Positions 1 through 16,225 of a stretch of DNA of 64,000 nt are shown here, piece by piece. Origin of the DNA: Paraspadella gotoi (taxonomy: Eukaryota; Chaetognatha); assembly GCA_051294375.1 (NCBI GenBank), contig CM119263.1:10996703-11060702 (forward strand), read 5' to 3'. The translations under genes were made by a program, and so were the position numbers. The notes below the pieces were generated by a model. It searched no databases. It was given only the letters and a program-made list of their open reading frames with translations, and was not told the origin of the DNA. Position 1 is the first letter of the stretch, and the number at the start of each line of letters is the position of its first letter.

Positions 1-2471
1 CCAAGACAAAGACACAATAGAAAGAACTCCAAGATCCGTCAGCTTGGTCCACAGGTCGGGTAAAAGCTCATGGGTAAGCTCTTCGAAGACTGACTGATCA
101 ACGAGCGCTCCAACAACTTTGGTGTTGTAGTAGTCAGGAAGCAGGCGCTCGCAAATGGCAACGAGGAGCCAAAAAGCCTCCTCCTCGTCGGCATAGAGCA
201 GCAGAACCGAAGTGACAATGTTCATTGCCTGGCAGTAACCTATATTAGGGTTTCGCCAGGCGTATGCCGTCAGCACCCTACGCAGCGCCGCAATGCCAAC
301 GTCAGATTGAAACGCCGGATGTTCGGGCAGCGAGCGGTGAAGATCGCGCTCGATCTCGTCGGCGGCCAAGGTAGCACGACCCATGGAAGCGGCCACGGCA
401 GCCCTATAATAGCCTGGATGTGTGGCGAGCTCATTTACGGCGCCGCTGTAAAGCATCCACAGTTCCCCGCGAAGCTTCTCCGGAAGCCCCTCTAGAATCA
501 ATTCTCGACCTTCGGGCGTCCGGTACATGCAAACGCCGCGACCGAACTCTCTGAAATGGTCCTCCCAGCGATGTTGGAGGATAACGCTGCGAGGAGATGC
601 CGGCGGGGAAGATGGAGGTGGGTTCGTAGGGGGAGGGGGAGAAACGGGAGATGTGGCTGAGGCGGTGGAAAAGTCAAGGAGAAAGAGCGGAGGTTGTATG
701 AAGATGGAAGAAGAAGAGGAGGGAAGGTCGTAGAGCGTGGACGTCGTCGAGGTCGACTCGCTGCGTTCTTCGTCTTTGGCGTCGTCCAGAGAGGAAAGGG
801 ATGTCCCTCGACAATCTGATTTAGAAATGGAGAGGCGCTGCAAATCAAAACCACCGCCTTCTTCGTCCATTTCAGAGCTGCGGCCTAACATCCTGGTTAT
901 TCGGTCAAGCACGATATGCCGATCTTTAATTCTTCCAAAGAGAATATTCGAAGTGCCCAAAACGGGAGAATCATCCACAGGAAAACCGCAGCGGGAAACT
1001 GATCGCCCCTAAAAAGCAAAGCTTCCATATTATTAAAAATCAACTCGTAAAAAACTCGCTCGTGTCAACGGGTCATAATTGTAAGGGCATAGTCTAAAAG
1101 CTTTTTTACCTTGGTTGTCACTAACAAAGCCTTTTCGCTCAGTCGGTCATCTTTTTTTTCCACGACGCTGACTTCTCGCAATGGAACAACGAGACGAACC
1201 AAATCCGGAACCCGGGACGAGAAACAGAGATAATTATGAGACACGTACATCATCCCCCAAACGTGCTGCTTGTTGTAAGGCGTCCAAAGCGTACATTCCA
1301 GGTCTCCGTCAAGCTTTTCTTTGGTCGGTAGCCGAAATTCCATGCGGTATCGCTCGCTCCTGGCGCGGGCGTCGAGGTCTCGCTTCAGAAGGGACGAATT
1401 ACGGCCTCTGGCCTTACTTCCGTTGGGCAAGGAGCGATCGATCTGGAAGCTTTCTTCGGAAAGGATGTGCCGCATGGCCATAGTGGCCAGCTGCTCCATG
1501 AGTGCAAAGCACTCGTCGGTCTTCATGATCACTGAGAAGAGATAGGGCGAGTCCGGTTCCTGTCGCGTGCGTATGCTGATGGTGTCGACGAAGATGCCAA
1601 GCGAAGAGGGTTGACGTTCAACGGTCGTCACGTCCGTCCAACGCAGCGCCGCCTTAATCTCCTTGCCCAAAATGAATGAGTAGAAACAGACGTGATGTAC
1701 GGAGAGGTAAAGCCACCCCTGGCGCGGGATGCGACTCTTCCAGTAGGAGCAAGCGTAGTAATTGACGAGTCGTTCCTCAGCCGGCATTGCGAAGCGGCGG
1801 CGGAACTCGACGCTTTTCGACCGAAAATGGCGAGCTTCTTCTTCTTCCTCCTCGTCTACCCCGTCGTCGCGAATGGCACCACCGGAAGCCACGCCCATTT
1901 TGCGGCGGCGGCGGCGACTAAGGTCGGTCTCGTCGTCGGGTTTTCCCCACGAATTCGATCGTCGATTCGCAACCAAGGATTCGATCTTACATCTAAACGA
2001 TTTAAAAAGAGGAGGCTTACATTCCAGATGAAAACGAGTGGACAATTCTGTCTCGACAAACCTGACGTATTCAGAGACGTCGTCTTCCCCCTCAAAGGCC
2101 TCCAGCGAAGGGAGAAGCTTCTGGAGAATCCATTTCCAATCTTTAAGGATCTCCTCTCTAGAGTTAGCCACAGCAACCGTATAGTGGATGTCCGAGTTAG
2201 GTGTGGAATGGAGAATACGAAATGGTGGTGCCTGAAAAGAAAGTGGTTAATATATAATTTTTATTCATTTAACATTTCGTATCTAATCGATCCAATAAAA
2301 ATTTATAAAAACCTTGGAATCGAGAATGGAATCAATCGTTCCGACTAAAAGCGATGAGAATCCGACTCCCCCGTGACCTTTTCGTCGCTGCAGACGAAAA
2401 TAGGCGTTGTCGGCGAGTTCTGTGGTCCAAAGGCCAGAGGAAATAAGCACTTCTTCCGGAGTGATCCACAT
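1..2471 (-). CDS. TBC1D9: TBC1D9-like Rab GTPase-activating protein, 5' three exons (partial)
   Basis: Model: complement(join(<1..1008,1110..2231,2313..2471)), all phase 0; about 763 residues are visible and the gene continues past the left edge. The start at 2471 gives an [10 protein letters not shown]-terminus, as in vertebrate TBC1D9. Exon 2 holds two GRAM domains at about residues 200-270 ([28 protein letters not shown]) and 350-415 ([17 protein letters not shown]). Exon 3 opens the TBC domain at about residue 593 and shows both catalytic fingers: IERDLHR (IxxDxxR arginine finger) and GYCQ (YxQ glutamine finger). It also carries [19 protein letters not shown] and [15 protein letters not shown]. 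The family stimulates GTP hydrolysis by Rab GTPases on membranes. A Ser/Pro-rich linker lies between GRAM2 and TBC. The paralogues TBC1D8, 8B, 9 and 9B cannot be separated here, so the symbol stands for the family. The C-terminal EF-hand region lies outside the window. Confidence 0.95.
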
Positions 2472-2810
2472 ATTGATACAAAATGGCGGCAAAAATCCAG
2501 TCAAAAAATTAAAGCATTGTCAGTCTGCATGGTTTTCACATTTTGGTCGTTAAGCCGTGGCTTAAGGGAAAAAAATTTAAGCCAACATCAGTAATTTACT
2601 TCAAAAAAGAAAATGCGTGTATCAATTTTCTATAAAATATATATTATATAATGAAATTGGTTCAACCAATACAAAATTATCTACATTGTATTGTATTCAT
2701 TTCATAAATAAGCTACCTTGCCACTGACTTGAAATCAAATACATTATATTTTTAGCACTTTTTCCATTTAAAACACTGCAAAATTATTATTGAAAGACCA
2801 TAAAAGACGT

Positions 2811-3605
2811 TTATTTCGTGAACAAGGGTAAAACAGCTCGAATCTGTTGAACAACTTCATCGATGCTTCCCGCAACTTCCTTTTTGGAGTCCGTCGTTTC
2901 AATATCGACCCTAAGGATCGTTTTGTGTTCAGTTCCGAACGGCTCGTCCTCGTCGTCGTCATCCCCGACCACGTCTAAAATCCATGCGTCGACTCGTTCG
3001 ACTTCACCGTCCATCGAGTCGCTACGAATGCCCACCATTGGCACCGACTTTCCTTGTTTTTGAGCAAACTTTTCCCCTCCTGAAACTACGTTGGACATCG
3101 AACACACTCTTTGCGCCACCCTTCTTAACCGTCCCGCCCAAAACCATCGACAACAGAGGTTTTTCAATGAGGTTTCGTCTACGCCGTCCGGCAAGGGAGG
3201 TTTTCCAGTCTCGTAACGCCTCACGAGAGCCAAGATGTGGGCGTGGCCTCTTGCCATCAGGTCCACGCAAAGGCGTTGACCGGCGGTGACGTCACCGACA
3301 AATATGTAAGAGCGCCTATCGATGATCAAATTTCCTTCCTCCAAAGTCACCGGTTTGAGGGCGCCTAATAACGCCCTCGAATCCGACGGCATTTGGGCGA
3401 AGGACAATGATTTTAGTGGAACCCATTCGAGAAAGGTTTGCGAGTATCCGCCCCCGAACAAGAAGTCTATGTAACTTTCGATCAAAGAAGCGCCGACTTT
3501 GACGCCAGTCACGTCCCAATCCCCAGCCCCGATTTGGGCAGCGTCGATCGGAAGCGGAGGCACGGAGGCGGGAGTCAGTCCCGTCGCCAGATCGACGTCG
3601 CCCAT
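2811..3605 (-). CDS. unrecognised 264-residue single-exon protein
   Basis: An uninterrupted ORF of 264 codons starting at an ATG (MGDVDLATG), with coding-like composition and no low complexity except an acidic patch (DVVGDDDDEDEPFG) near residue 215. The first half is moderately hydrophobic (LIESYIDFLFGGGYSQTFLEW, split here by no intron). A central part reads GQRLCVDLMARGHAHILALV, and there are basic residues around WFWAGRLRRVAQR. I see no membrane helix long enough to be certain and no catalytic motif. It lies between TBC1D9-like and MED30 on the same strand. Its start is only 88 bases downstream of the MED30 stop, with no AATAAA between on that strand, so a shared transcript is possible. 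I do not recognise the family. That it is a gene rests on length and its position in a compact cluster. Confidence 0.6.
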   Translation of the reverse strand: MGDVDLATGLTPASVPPLPIDAAQIGAGDWDVTGVKVGASLIESYIDFLFGGGYSQTFLEWVPLKSLSFAQMPSDSRALLGALKPVTLEEGNLIIDRRSYIFVGDVTAGQRLCVDLMARGHAHILALVRRYETGKPPLPDGVDETSLKNLCCRWFWAGRLRRVAQRVCSMSNVVSGGEKFAQKQGKSVPMVGIRSDSMDGEVERVDAWILDVVGDDDDEDEPFGTEHKTILRVDIETTDSKKEVAGSIDEVVQQIRAVLPLFTK

Positions 3606-3693
3606 CGTGACGAAGGAGAACGAGAAAGCGCAAATGCAAAAGGTTAAATTTAATAATTCAAAATAATAAAAAATTAAAACAAAGGATGTTGCA

Positions 3694-4750
3694 TCATTGA
3701 TTCATTCCTAGATTTCTCATTCCGAGCATCGAGTTTATTTCCCAAATGGTCGTCCGCGAATCGTCTATGATCGACTTTAGTTCTTGGTTTTTGCTCCGCA
3801 ATTTCTCTTTCACCTCTGCTAATTCTCGCGCCGCCTTAAAACGTGGAAGAGCGGGGGAGAGGGTCAAATTATATTGCGTTAACTTATTTAATTAAGAATT
3901 CAATCATGATGCGCCTCTACCAAGCCCCCCATCGCGAATACCTGCATATATGGTTGGCTTTCAAACTTCCTTTTTCGCAAGACGTCGTCATCGGGATCTT
4001 CCTTGTTCTCGAGCTTTCTTTTCATCGGAATGAGATCCTGAGGGTAGCAAATAATACGTTTTCTCGTCGGTCAGTTTTGTATATTGGAACAAACATACAA
4101 ATATACTAGCCTGTGTTTTGTCTATATCAAACATGAGTGTGGCATCATCTGATGGGATCGGCTCCAAATTTTTGTAGATGACTTTCAATTTTTTAAAGAG
4201 CAAGTTTATTTCCTTCAAATGGTCCTCTGTCTTGGCCGCTTTTTCTTGGGCATTTGAAATGGGAAGCACGCCTGTAATAGTAAACATGGCGACTAACAAA
4301 AATCCACAGCAATACGCATGCAAATTGTTTTTTTTCATTTTATTCCAAACCTTGTATTGTAGCAGGAGTTTGCAACGAGATGGTGTTGGCTGGATTTATG
4401 AGCTTGAGATGGTTGAACAGTTCATGAGTCATAGCGACAATATCTTGCACTGTCCCTTGCCCAATTTTGCACAAACAAACGGGATTCGGATTTGAGAGAA
4501 TTTTACATTCTGTAACAAAAAAAAAGTTTTAATGCAGGTGGAAAACTAATTTTCAAAAAATAGAAATAGGGAATTTCACCTGAGGTCTGTTGAGCCGAAG
4601 CTGCCGTCTGAACTATAGGCGGTGCAGAGGCAGAGCCAATGGAAGATGAGGCCGAAGTTGGGGTCGAAGACGACGTAGTTTGGGGCGTCGTCGTCGATGG
4701 AGATGACGTCGTCGTGGTCGGGTTTGGCGTGGCAGACTGCGAGGCACTGC
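3694..4750 (-). CDS. MED30: Mediator complex subunit 30 (5' exon not found)
   Basis: Exons: complement(3694..3834, 3942..4037, 4111..4271, 4351..4509, 4580..4750), about 241 residues, phases consistent. The N-terminal exon is Ser/Thr/Pro-rich. It is followed by CLCKIGQGTVQDIV, a heptad-like EDHLKEINLLFKKLKVIYKNL, and a C-terminal helix ARELAEVKEKLRSKNQELK ending in TTIWEINSMLGMRN. These match the MED30 signature blocks (SLCRIGQETVQDIV and the terminal WDINAMLAMRN of the human protein). MED30 is a metazoan head/core-associated Mediator subunit that links activators to RNA polymerase II. The join 4111/4037 keeps the frame only if the intron begins GC (CAG|GCTAGT); see findings. The initiator ATG must lie in an upstream exon that I could not identify, or the first visible exon begins differently. 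Confidence 0.9.
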
Positions 4751-5136
4751 CTTAAAAATGTTTTCGGAATTTGGCGAGTTGGAAGAAAAACGTACAGAGT
4801 TGAGATTCAAAACTTAGAAAATCTGATAGCTTTATCATTTTTTATTATTGTGACCCATTGGGCGAATATTAAATAAAAAATCGAATTGAAAATTCTAAAA
4901 CAGACCTTGTGATAACTAATCATACATTGCGACAAGATTTGCTGCAAATTGCAATCGTGAGACAGCGCCCCAAAGAATCACAACTGCTCCGCATAATTGC
5001 TTCTCAAAGATTCACCCACAGATTAGAGATGGTTTAACCTAGACCATCGAAAATTTGGTTGAAAGTTATATGGGTCTGCAGCAGTAGTTTTTTGCCCGGG
5101 GGCAAAAATATAAGGAAATTGTGGCGAATCCTAAAT

Positions 5137-5330
5137 TCGCCTTCCGTATAGCTTGGTGAAACTCAGCTCGTCCCATTGGCTTGGACAGCTAAGTACTCGT
5201 TCACCAACTGTGAGTTCCGGTTTCAATCCCCTCACGGTCGCTGCAGGTCCAAAGACCTGAGCGCCAGCTGTCGGGAGATGCCTCCCACCCCAGGCATCAC
5301 ACATGTCCCCCCGTTGCCATAAAATATTAA
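5137..5330 (+). repeat. tRNA-derived SINE-like repeat, copy 1
   Basis: The head reads as a degenerate polymerase III promoter: an AGCTCGTCCCATTGGCTTGG box-A-like region, then GGTTTCAATCCCCTCAC, a box B (GGTTCRANNCC type). It is followed by a tRNA-unrelated body containing CAGCTGTCGGGAGATGCCTC and AGGCATCACACATGTCCCCC. The same modules recur in reverse orientation at 38516-38800, and in part at 33570-33735. Short direct repeats at the ends were not resolved by eye. Confidence 0.65.
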
Positions 5331-5439
5331 TTTTTCATCTATTGCTGCATTACTTAGCAATTAGCATCATGCTAAAAGCTTGATATTTTATAAAGAGTCA
5401 ACTATTATTGAATATTGATTTCATTAGCTTACAGAGATC

Positions 5440-5600
5440 GCATTCAGCCAGTGTAGCCGTTACAGTATGAACTTATTATTTTTATGGCATTATGGCAACA
5501 GCCGGGTTGCCTGTGATGCCCATTGGGATGGGAAAATCTCACTGTTGGCTTTGGGGGCTTTCGACCCTCAGTGACGCCTCCTGTCACTGGCGAGTAAGGC
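5440..5600. repeat. diverged relative of the SINE-like body
   Basis: Shares the modules CAGCCAGTGTAGCCG, ATGGCAACAGCCGGGTTGCC, TGTGATGCCCATTGGG and TGTCACTGGCG with the body of the repeat at 38516-38800, but lacks a clear box A/B head. Probably a truncated or older copy. Confidence 0.4.
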
Positions 5601-5763
5601 GTAGTAAAATTTCTAAATTTAACTTTAATTAAAATTCTAAAATTGAACAAACAACATTATACTAAAGAACGTTTATATATAAAAAATGTATAATAAATTT
5701 TACAATTTACGCAGTAGGACATATTTATACTAGTACTAATCCAATAAATGTTAAAATTTCAAA

Positions 5764-5995
5764 ACTTTTTTTTCTAAGATTTTTTTGCAGATTGGGATTC
5801 GTCATAAAAAGTTGATAAAAAGAAATATAGCTCTTTTTGAAAAATTCCTTCATTAAGCTGAAAATTAACTTTTTCTATATTAAATATAGTTTTTTTAATT
5901 TTTAACCCACTTAATGAAAGAAAAAATGATTTATATCTTCTTTTATCAACTTTTGACGAGGAATTCAAATCTGCAATCAAAATTAAGAAAAGCCT
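5764..5995. repeat. foldback (hairpin) element, arms about 115 bases
   Basis: The left half (5764-5882) and the right half (5883-5995) are imperfect reverse complements over almost their whole length. Outer TGCAGATT pairs with AATCTGCA, then AAAAGTTGATAAAA pairs with TTTTATCAACTTTT, TTCATTAAG with CTTAATGAA, and the tip is CTATATTAAATATAG. This is the form of a MITE-like foldback. No coding capacity. Confidence 0.7.
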
Positions 5996-6474
5996 ATTTT
6001 TAATTTTTTCGATTTTATAAGGATAGTACTGAAAAAATTAAAAAACATAAAATTAATTTTTTTTACAAATTAATGTTAGCATGTTGTTCATAATTGACTT
6101 TTAGAATTTCTGTAGGTAACTTTCACTACGCTCTACTGGCGAGGCTACCCTAGGACGGTCTTGCTTTGACAACGCAACTCAATACATAAAAAAATAAAAC
6201 TTAGAGAAAACATCAGAGATGTAGCAATTGTCAATCTGATGGCGTCATTGATGAAGTCATATATTTCCCATGATCGCGTCATTTTCGCTATGATGACATT
6301 TACCATTTACTTTATAGTTATTTTATCTACCTTGTCGCACGCAGGCAAAATTTGTTACACACACCCCGCGCGCGTGGGAAAATTTCAGTGATTATTTCGA
6401 TGTGTTAAAAAATTTGGTAATTATTTGCTATTATATTTAATTTAATTATAAATCTTTTTCTAAGTTTTAAATCC

Positions 6475-6771
6475 CTACCCTGTAGACATACAGAGAATCC
6501 TACAATTTTCTTCGTCACTCACCATATGTACCCCGCCCTCTTCCTGATAAGACTTGTCCACCGGCGCCGCGTCCAGACATTCGCGTTCCTCCGGAAGGAT
6601 AAGGAGGTGGTGGCCTTTGATGTCCTGGATATCTCGCCGACATTGTTTCAAAAATTTATTCTCGGTGGTTATAACTGTCGTTAGTTTTTTGAAAAGAATA
6701 AAACAACAAAAACTAAAAGCATCGGCCAACCAGGAACATATAAATAAACACCACAGCCCAAGCGTCATCAT
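6475..6771 (-). CDS. small membrane protein ORF overlapping the MRPL11 stop codon
   Basis: A 98-codon ORF whose first ATG overlaps the MRPL11 stop in the string CGATGATGA. Residues 3-27 form a hydrophobic segment (LGLWCLFICSWLADAFSF and following), then FKKLTTVITTENKFLKQCRRD and an acidic tail. This is the layout of a small N-terminally anchored protein. A possible intron of about 46 bases begins at GTGAGTGA near its end and finishes at TGTCTACAG; using it would replace the last residues with a basic tail. I do not recognise the family. It may be a downstream cistron of the MRPL11 transcript or simply an open 3'UTR frame. Confidence 0.4.
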   Translation of the reverse strand: MMTLGLWCLFICSWLADAFSFCCFILFKKLTTVITTENKFLKQCRRDIQDIKGHHLLILPEERECLDAAPVDKSYQEEGGVHMVSDEENCRILCMSTG

Positions 6772-7475
6772 CGTTGCTTCCCCTTCTTTTCCACCTCCAC
6801 TCCCGCACGCAGAAACTTGGAAGCTCTCCTCTCCTCCACCATTCTCAACTGTTCCTCTATGATCGGCTTTCGCAATGCTTGCATCTCGGCAATTTCTTCG
6901 GCTGTCAGTTTGGGGACCACCTTCACGCCGGCTTTACAACACTGCTGCACCACCTGGTCGCATATTTCCTTCAGCGAGAATTTATCCATGTCGTCGTCCT
7001 CGCGTTTGAGTTCCGCTATGTGGTAGACGTGTTTGAGAGAGATAATAGCGGCCACCTCGCCATCGCTGGCCTCCATGGCGCCACGCTGAATTCCCGCCGC
7101 TTTTTTTATTAACATTGAACAAGGAGGGTGGGAAAGAACCATGCGGTAAGATTTTTCCGAGGGGTTGATGAAGGTACGAGTCGGAATCGGCAATCCGGAC
7201 TCGAAATCGACGGTTCGTTCATTAAACTCTTTGATCCATTGTGCCACGTTGACCTTAAGTAAAATTTTTAAAAATTTTTTAGGTTCTAATTTTGAACGAA
7301 GTTTAATCGATCGTTAATTACTCACCTGCCTTTCGGCCAACTCTGTTCCCAGAGGAGGTGCGGCTGTAGCTTGCTGCGCACCCACCCAGGTTTCTAAAAA
7401 TGGTTTGTGTTTAACAGTTTCAACAACCTTCTTCACCTTTTGCAAAGCCTTTCCGACGGCTTTTTTCGGTGGCAT
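6768..7475 (-). CDS. MRPL11: mitochondrial ribosomal protein uL11m
   Basis: complement(join(6768..7253,7326..7475)); 211 residues, intron 72 bases, phase 0. The start at 7475 gives MPPKKAVGKALQKV. Family blocks seen: PPLGTEL and VAQWIKEFNERT (uL11 N-terminal domain), GLPIPTRTFINPSEKSY, SMLIKKAAGIQRGA, and the C-terminal rRNA-binding domain ISLKHVYHIAELK with AGVKVVPKLTAEEI. The tail is Lys/Glu-rich, as in metazoan homologues. It is a component of the L7/L12 stalk base of the mitochondrial large ribosomal subunit. The glycine-rich PPLGP region is slightly diverged (PPLGT). Confidence 0.93.
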
Positions 7476-8611
7476 GTTGTCAAATTAAAAAAAATTCGCT
7501 TCACTGGGAAAAACTCCAGTAACAAATGAATCAAACATAGTACGTACTCATTATTATTAATTTTTTGTCAGAAGTTTAATTCCAGGAAATAAAATCTCAT
7601 GTTCGATTCCTCTGTGATGATCTTAACAAATGGAACGTTCGTATGTACAATGTACATACTTTACAAAGATATTTAAATTCATTGACTCGAGTATAGAAGG
7701 AATCTTTGGCCCAGCGTCGTTTAAATAAATCAACTCTCATATGCAACCATTTCTTTTTTCTTCTTGTTCGCTTTGCTTTTCTCACAGAAGAAAAAACTTG
7801 CCAGGTAAATAGAATAGGGCTATAGCCCTATTAGAGGCTGTTGAGGATTTTAAATGCCCTTAAACTGAATCAGATTTTTTTGTCTTATTTTCAAACCTGC
7901 ATAACAGAAAATTTTATTTTAAATCGGTGTCAGCTGAGTGCAACAAAAAAGAGGTAACAGATTTTTAAAAAAACTCATTTTTGGGTTCGTGCGTCCGAAG
8001 GAAGACGACTTTTAATGGTAAAAAGGCTTCATTTAGGTACATGAAAAATGCAATTTGTTAAAAGCTAGAAGAGCTCAAATATTTAATATGAAACGCTCAA
8101 ATTATTATCAAAATAAATAAATGATTTTATAAAAGAAAAGAAAAACAGAATAACATTTAACAACTTTAAAGCCTATGGTACCCAAAAGGTCGAACAGTGC
8201 CGGGGATCAACTTTCGCGTTCCTTTGGCCGCAAAAATACAAAAAAAAAATAAGCATTCGTCTTAAATCTCGTGTATGAGATCAGATTAAACTGTATTGCA
8301 GTGAACGACAATTAGTTTTTCTCCCCAACAATAAAACTTTCAAATCTATATAAATTTATTACATTACATCCCCAGCTGCAGAGAGCGGACTAATGAATTA
8401 TAACTGGGCACCAACACATGAATAAATAGAGGCAACATCTCAACACCTACCACACAAACCAAATGATAATAAATTAATCGGCTCGACCCCCCACAAATCA
8501 ATGTCCGTGATAGAAACTTGTTGGAACGTGGTGCTGATAATATTCTGATAATGACTCCATTTCAAGCTTTGGAAGAATACTCGTGTAAAAATATATCTCG
8601 TTCCCTTGCAA
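7476..8611. other. intergenic, no gene seen
   Basis: AT-rich sequence between SLC25A42 and MRPL11. It carries a perfect 20-base palindrome at 7813-7832. The part next to 8611 is probably the 3'UTR of SLC25A42; a TTTATT (AATAAA on the minus strand) lies near 8345. Nothing else is supported. Confidence 0.6.
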
Positions 8612-10443
8612 TCAATCGCAATCCAGGAGCCAAATTCGGAGTTTGGTTTTGATAATATCATTAGTGGAAAAGGAGATGCCTGTGGCCAGGGGTCCTTTGA
8701 TGAAGTTCATGGAGAGGCCTTTGTAGAGACCCCTCGGTCCTTCGGTGCGTAAAACGTATTCAACCGTCTTTAAAATGGAACTGTATTCTGTCGTTCGACC
8801 GCGAAGGGAGGCCGTTTGCATGCGACGTCTACGAAAAAGTTAAGCATTTTAAAGTAGTAATATTAAATACTGCTAATTAGAGAAAGCCTCATGGCCTCAG
8901 ACGTCACGGCACCTCACAATATCCAGCGGGTAAGTAGCGGATTGTCCTATCAACCCGGCGAAGGCGCCGTAGGCGACGCGTCGGAATGGCGAAGGATCGC
9001 CCACGCGATCGGGATTCTCGTAATGGTTTTTTTTCAATGTTTCGTAAACGAAGAAACTTGTTCCAGCATAAGGAATGATTCCAATCAGCGTGGGAACAAT
9101 GCCACGGTACAACGAGAAAACCCCTTCGGTTTTAATCATTTTTTGAAAAACCTTGAAAAAAACTTTTATTGAGAAAAATCTGGACATTTGCTGCGTCAAT
9201 TAAATTATAGATTATAGATAGATCATTAAAAAATAAAATTATGCTTGACGATTTTTAAAGGGTCGCTAAAATTAATAAGGATATATTATCTATCGATAGA
9301 TAATTTAGTTACTCGCTAAATACAGATTTCTCACCGAAAAGAGAGTTTTATACTGGCATTTGTCCGAGACTGCCATTCTGGCTCGAGCTAGATCCAACGG
9401 GTAAGTCAGGGATGCGGCCGTTGTTCCTGCCAAACATCCTGCTAAGTAACGCTTTCCCGGTGTCGAAGTATGAGTGTGGGCGCCGATGATATCCTTGAAG
9501 TAAATGAGGAAAGGGTGCTAAAAATCTAATTTTGAACTAAAGATAATTTATAACTGTGATTTTTGTATTAGTCGGTTTCCGAGGAATATATATGTATATT
9601 TATATTGGTAGCATTCGATAAAAACAAATGGTCCTGCTATATTATTATCTTGTACATAGGTTAAGACTTAAGATAGCGTATTTAATTATTTATTCAATGA
9701 AGGGATGATTTTTATATTGAGTGAAGCAATTTCATTTAAACAAACAGACAATAGTGAACTTTCTAACGCTATAAGATTTCGTTGACATTTTTCAGCTTTG
9801 ATAATCACTTGTTTGCAAGAGGTTTATTTCGTGTACTAAAATTTGGTTAATGCTTTACAAATAAGTTATCAACAATAAGATGTTTTATATTTGTCTCGTC
9901 ACGTGATTATCTGGAAATGCATCCCCACAAGAAAGTCACTGTGACGCAACACCCTGAACTTGCCGGTTCTTGTTTACTGATTGACTGATTATTGATTAAC
10001 TAATACTAACTTTCCACTTTTCATGGGATGCAAACTGAATCCCAGCGTAAGGAAGGATTCTAGCCACTGTAGCCGAGTTTCCCCTCCACAGGGAAGTGAA
10101 ACCATCTTGAGAGGCGGATTTGGCAATGAATTGAAATGCGCGTTTGAAAGAGTAAGTCCGATCCGAAATTTGAAAATTAATTTTAGTCCTGAAAGGAAAA
10201 GATACTTATTTTCCCAACCAGTCTGGAAAACCATCAAGGAATTTGACTATTAGAGACAATGATGGTTTACCTATCTAACGGGGCGATCGTAGTTTTGGCC
10301 AAAGCCCCAGCGATTGCGCCTGAAGTGAAGGAAGTTACTAATTTTTGCGTTGGGGTACACTGGACATGGAGCGAGTGTTCATAGGACGGGGAGGATTTAG
10401 TTTTGCCGGAGTCCTCCGTCGATGACCTCGACAGCGAGGACAT
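8612..10443 (-). CDS. SLC25A42: mitochondrial coenzyme A carrier (SLC25A42 family)
   Basis: complement(join(8612..8828,8913..9151,9335..9493,10011..10188,10271..10443)); 321 residues against about 318 in vertebrates. All three mitochondrial-carrier signatures are present: PLDRTKI after helix 1, PLDLARAR after helix 3 and PLDIVRRR after helix 5. Subfamily blocks include SLWRGNSATVARILPYAG, GTTAASLTYPLDLARARMAV, IIPYAGTSFFVYETLK and GLYKGLSMNFIKGP. Vertebrate SLC25A42 exchanges CoA and adenosine 3',5'-diphosphate for adenine nucleotides across the inner mitochondrial membrane. The start at 10443 (MSSLSRSSTEDSG) gives a short polar N-terminus before TSFTSGAIAGALAKT. No oddities; splice phases 2,0,0,2. 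Confidence 0.95.
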
Positions 10444-10816
10444 CTTGGGTCGCCCGGCAGCAAGTCCATGACACAGTCTCCAACAGCTTCTCTGAAGCTG
10501 GGCAAGTGATTTAATTTGAATTCGTCGTAGTCCTCATGATTATTCACAAAAAAATAATAAAACTCTTTATGCTACTCTCAGCTGAAACAAAGGAACATAA
10601 ACCATTCAAAGAGGGGAAGGTTTAAAAAAAAATCAAAAGAATTTGCGGAATTCAAATATTTTAAGTATTCTGCATCTGCAGTATTTTGTAGACGCGGGCG
10701 AGATAGCAGACTAGCGTCACTAGCGTATTTCAAATTAAAAGCCAAAACTTTTAGTAAAATGATAAACTTAGTAATTGAAAAAAGACAAAACGGATCTGAA
10801 GGACCATATATCGGGA

Positions 10817-16225
<5,409 letters not shown>

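Larger units (their letters stand above)
4751..6474. other. intergenic stretch with repeats, no gene seen
   Basis: AT-rich sequence between the small membrane ORF and MED30. It holds a tRNA-derived SINE-like copy (5137-5330), a related shorter piece (about 5440-5600) and a foldback element (5764-5995), each listed separately. The missing first exon of MED30 probably lies in the right-hand part of this stretch, but no ATG-bearing exon stands out. Around 6365-6378 there is a short CG-repeat (cgcgcgcg) in otherwise AT-rich DNA. Confidence 0.6.
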
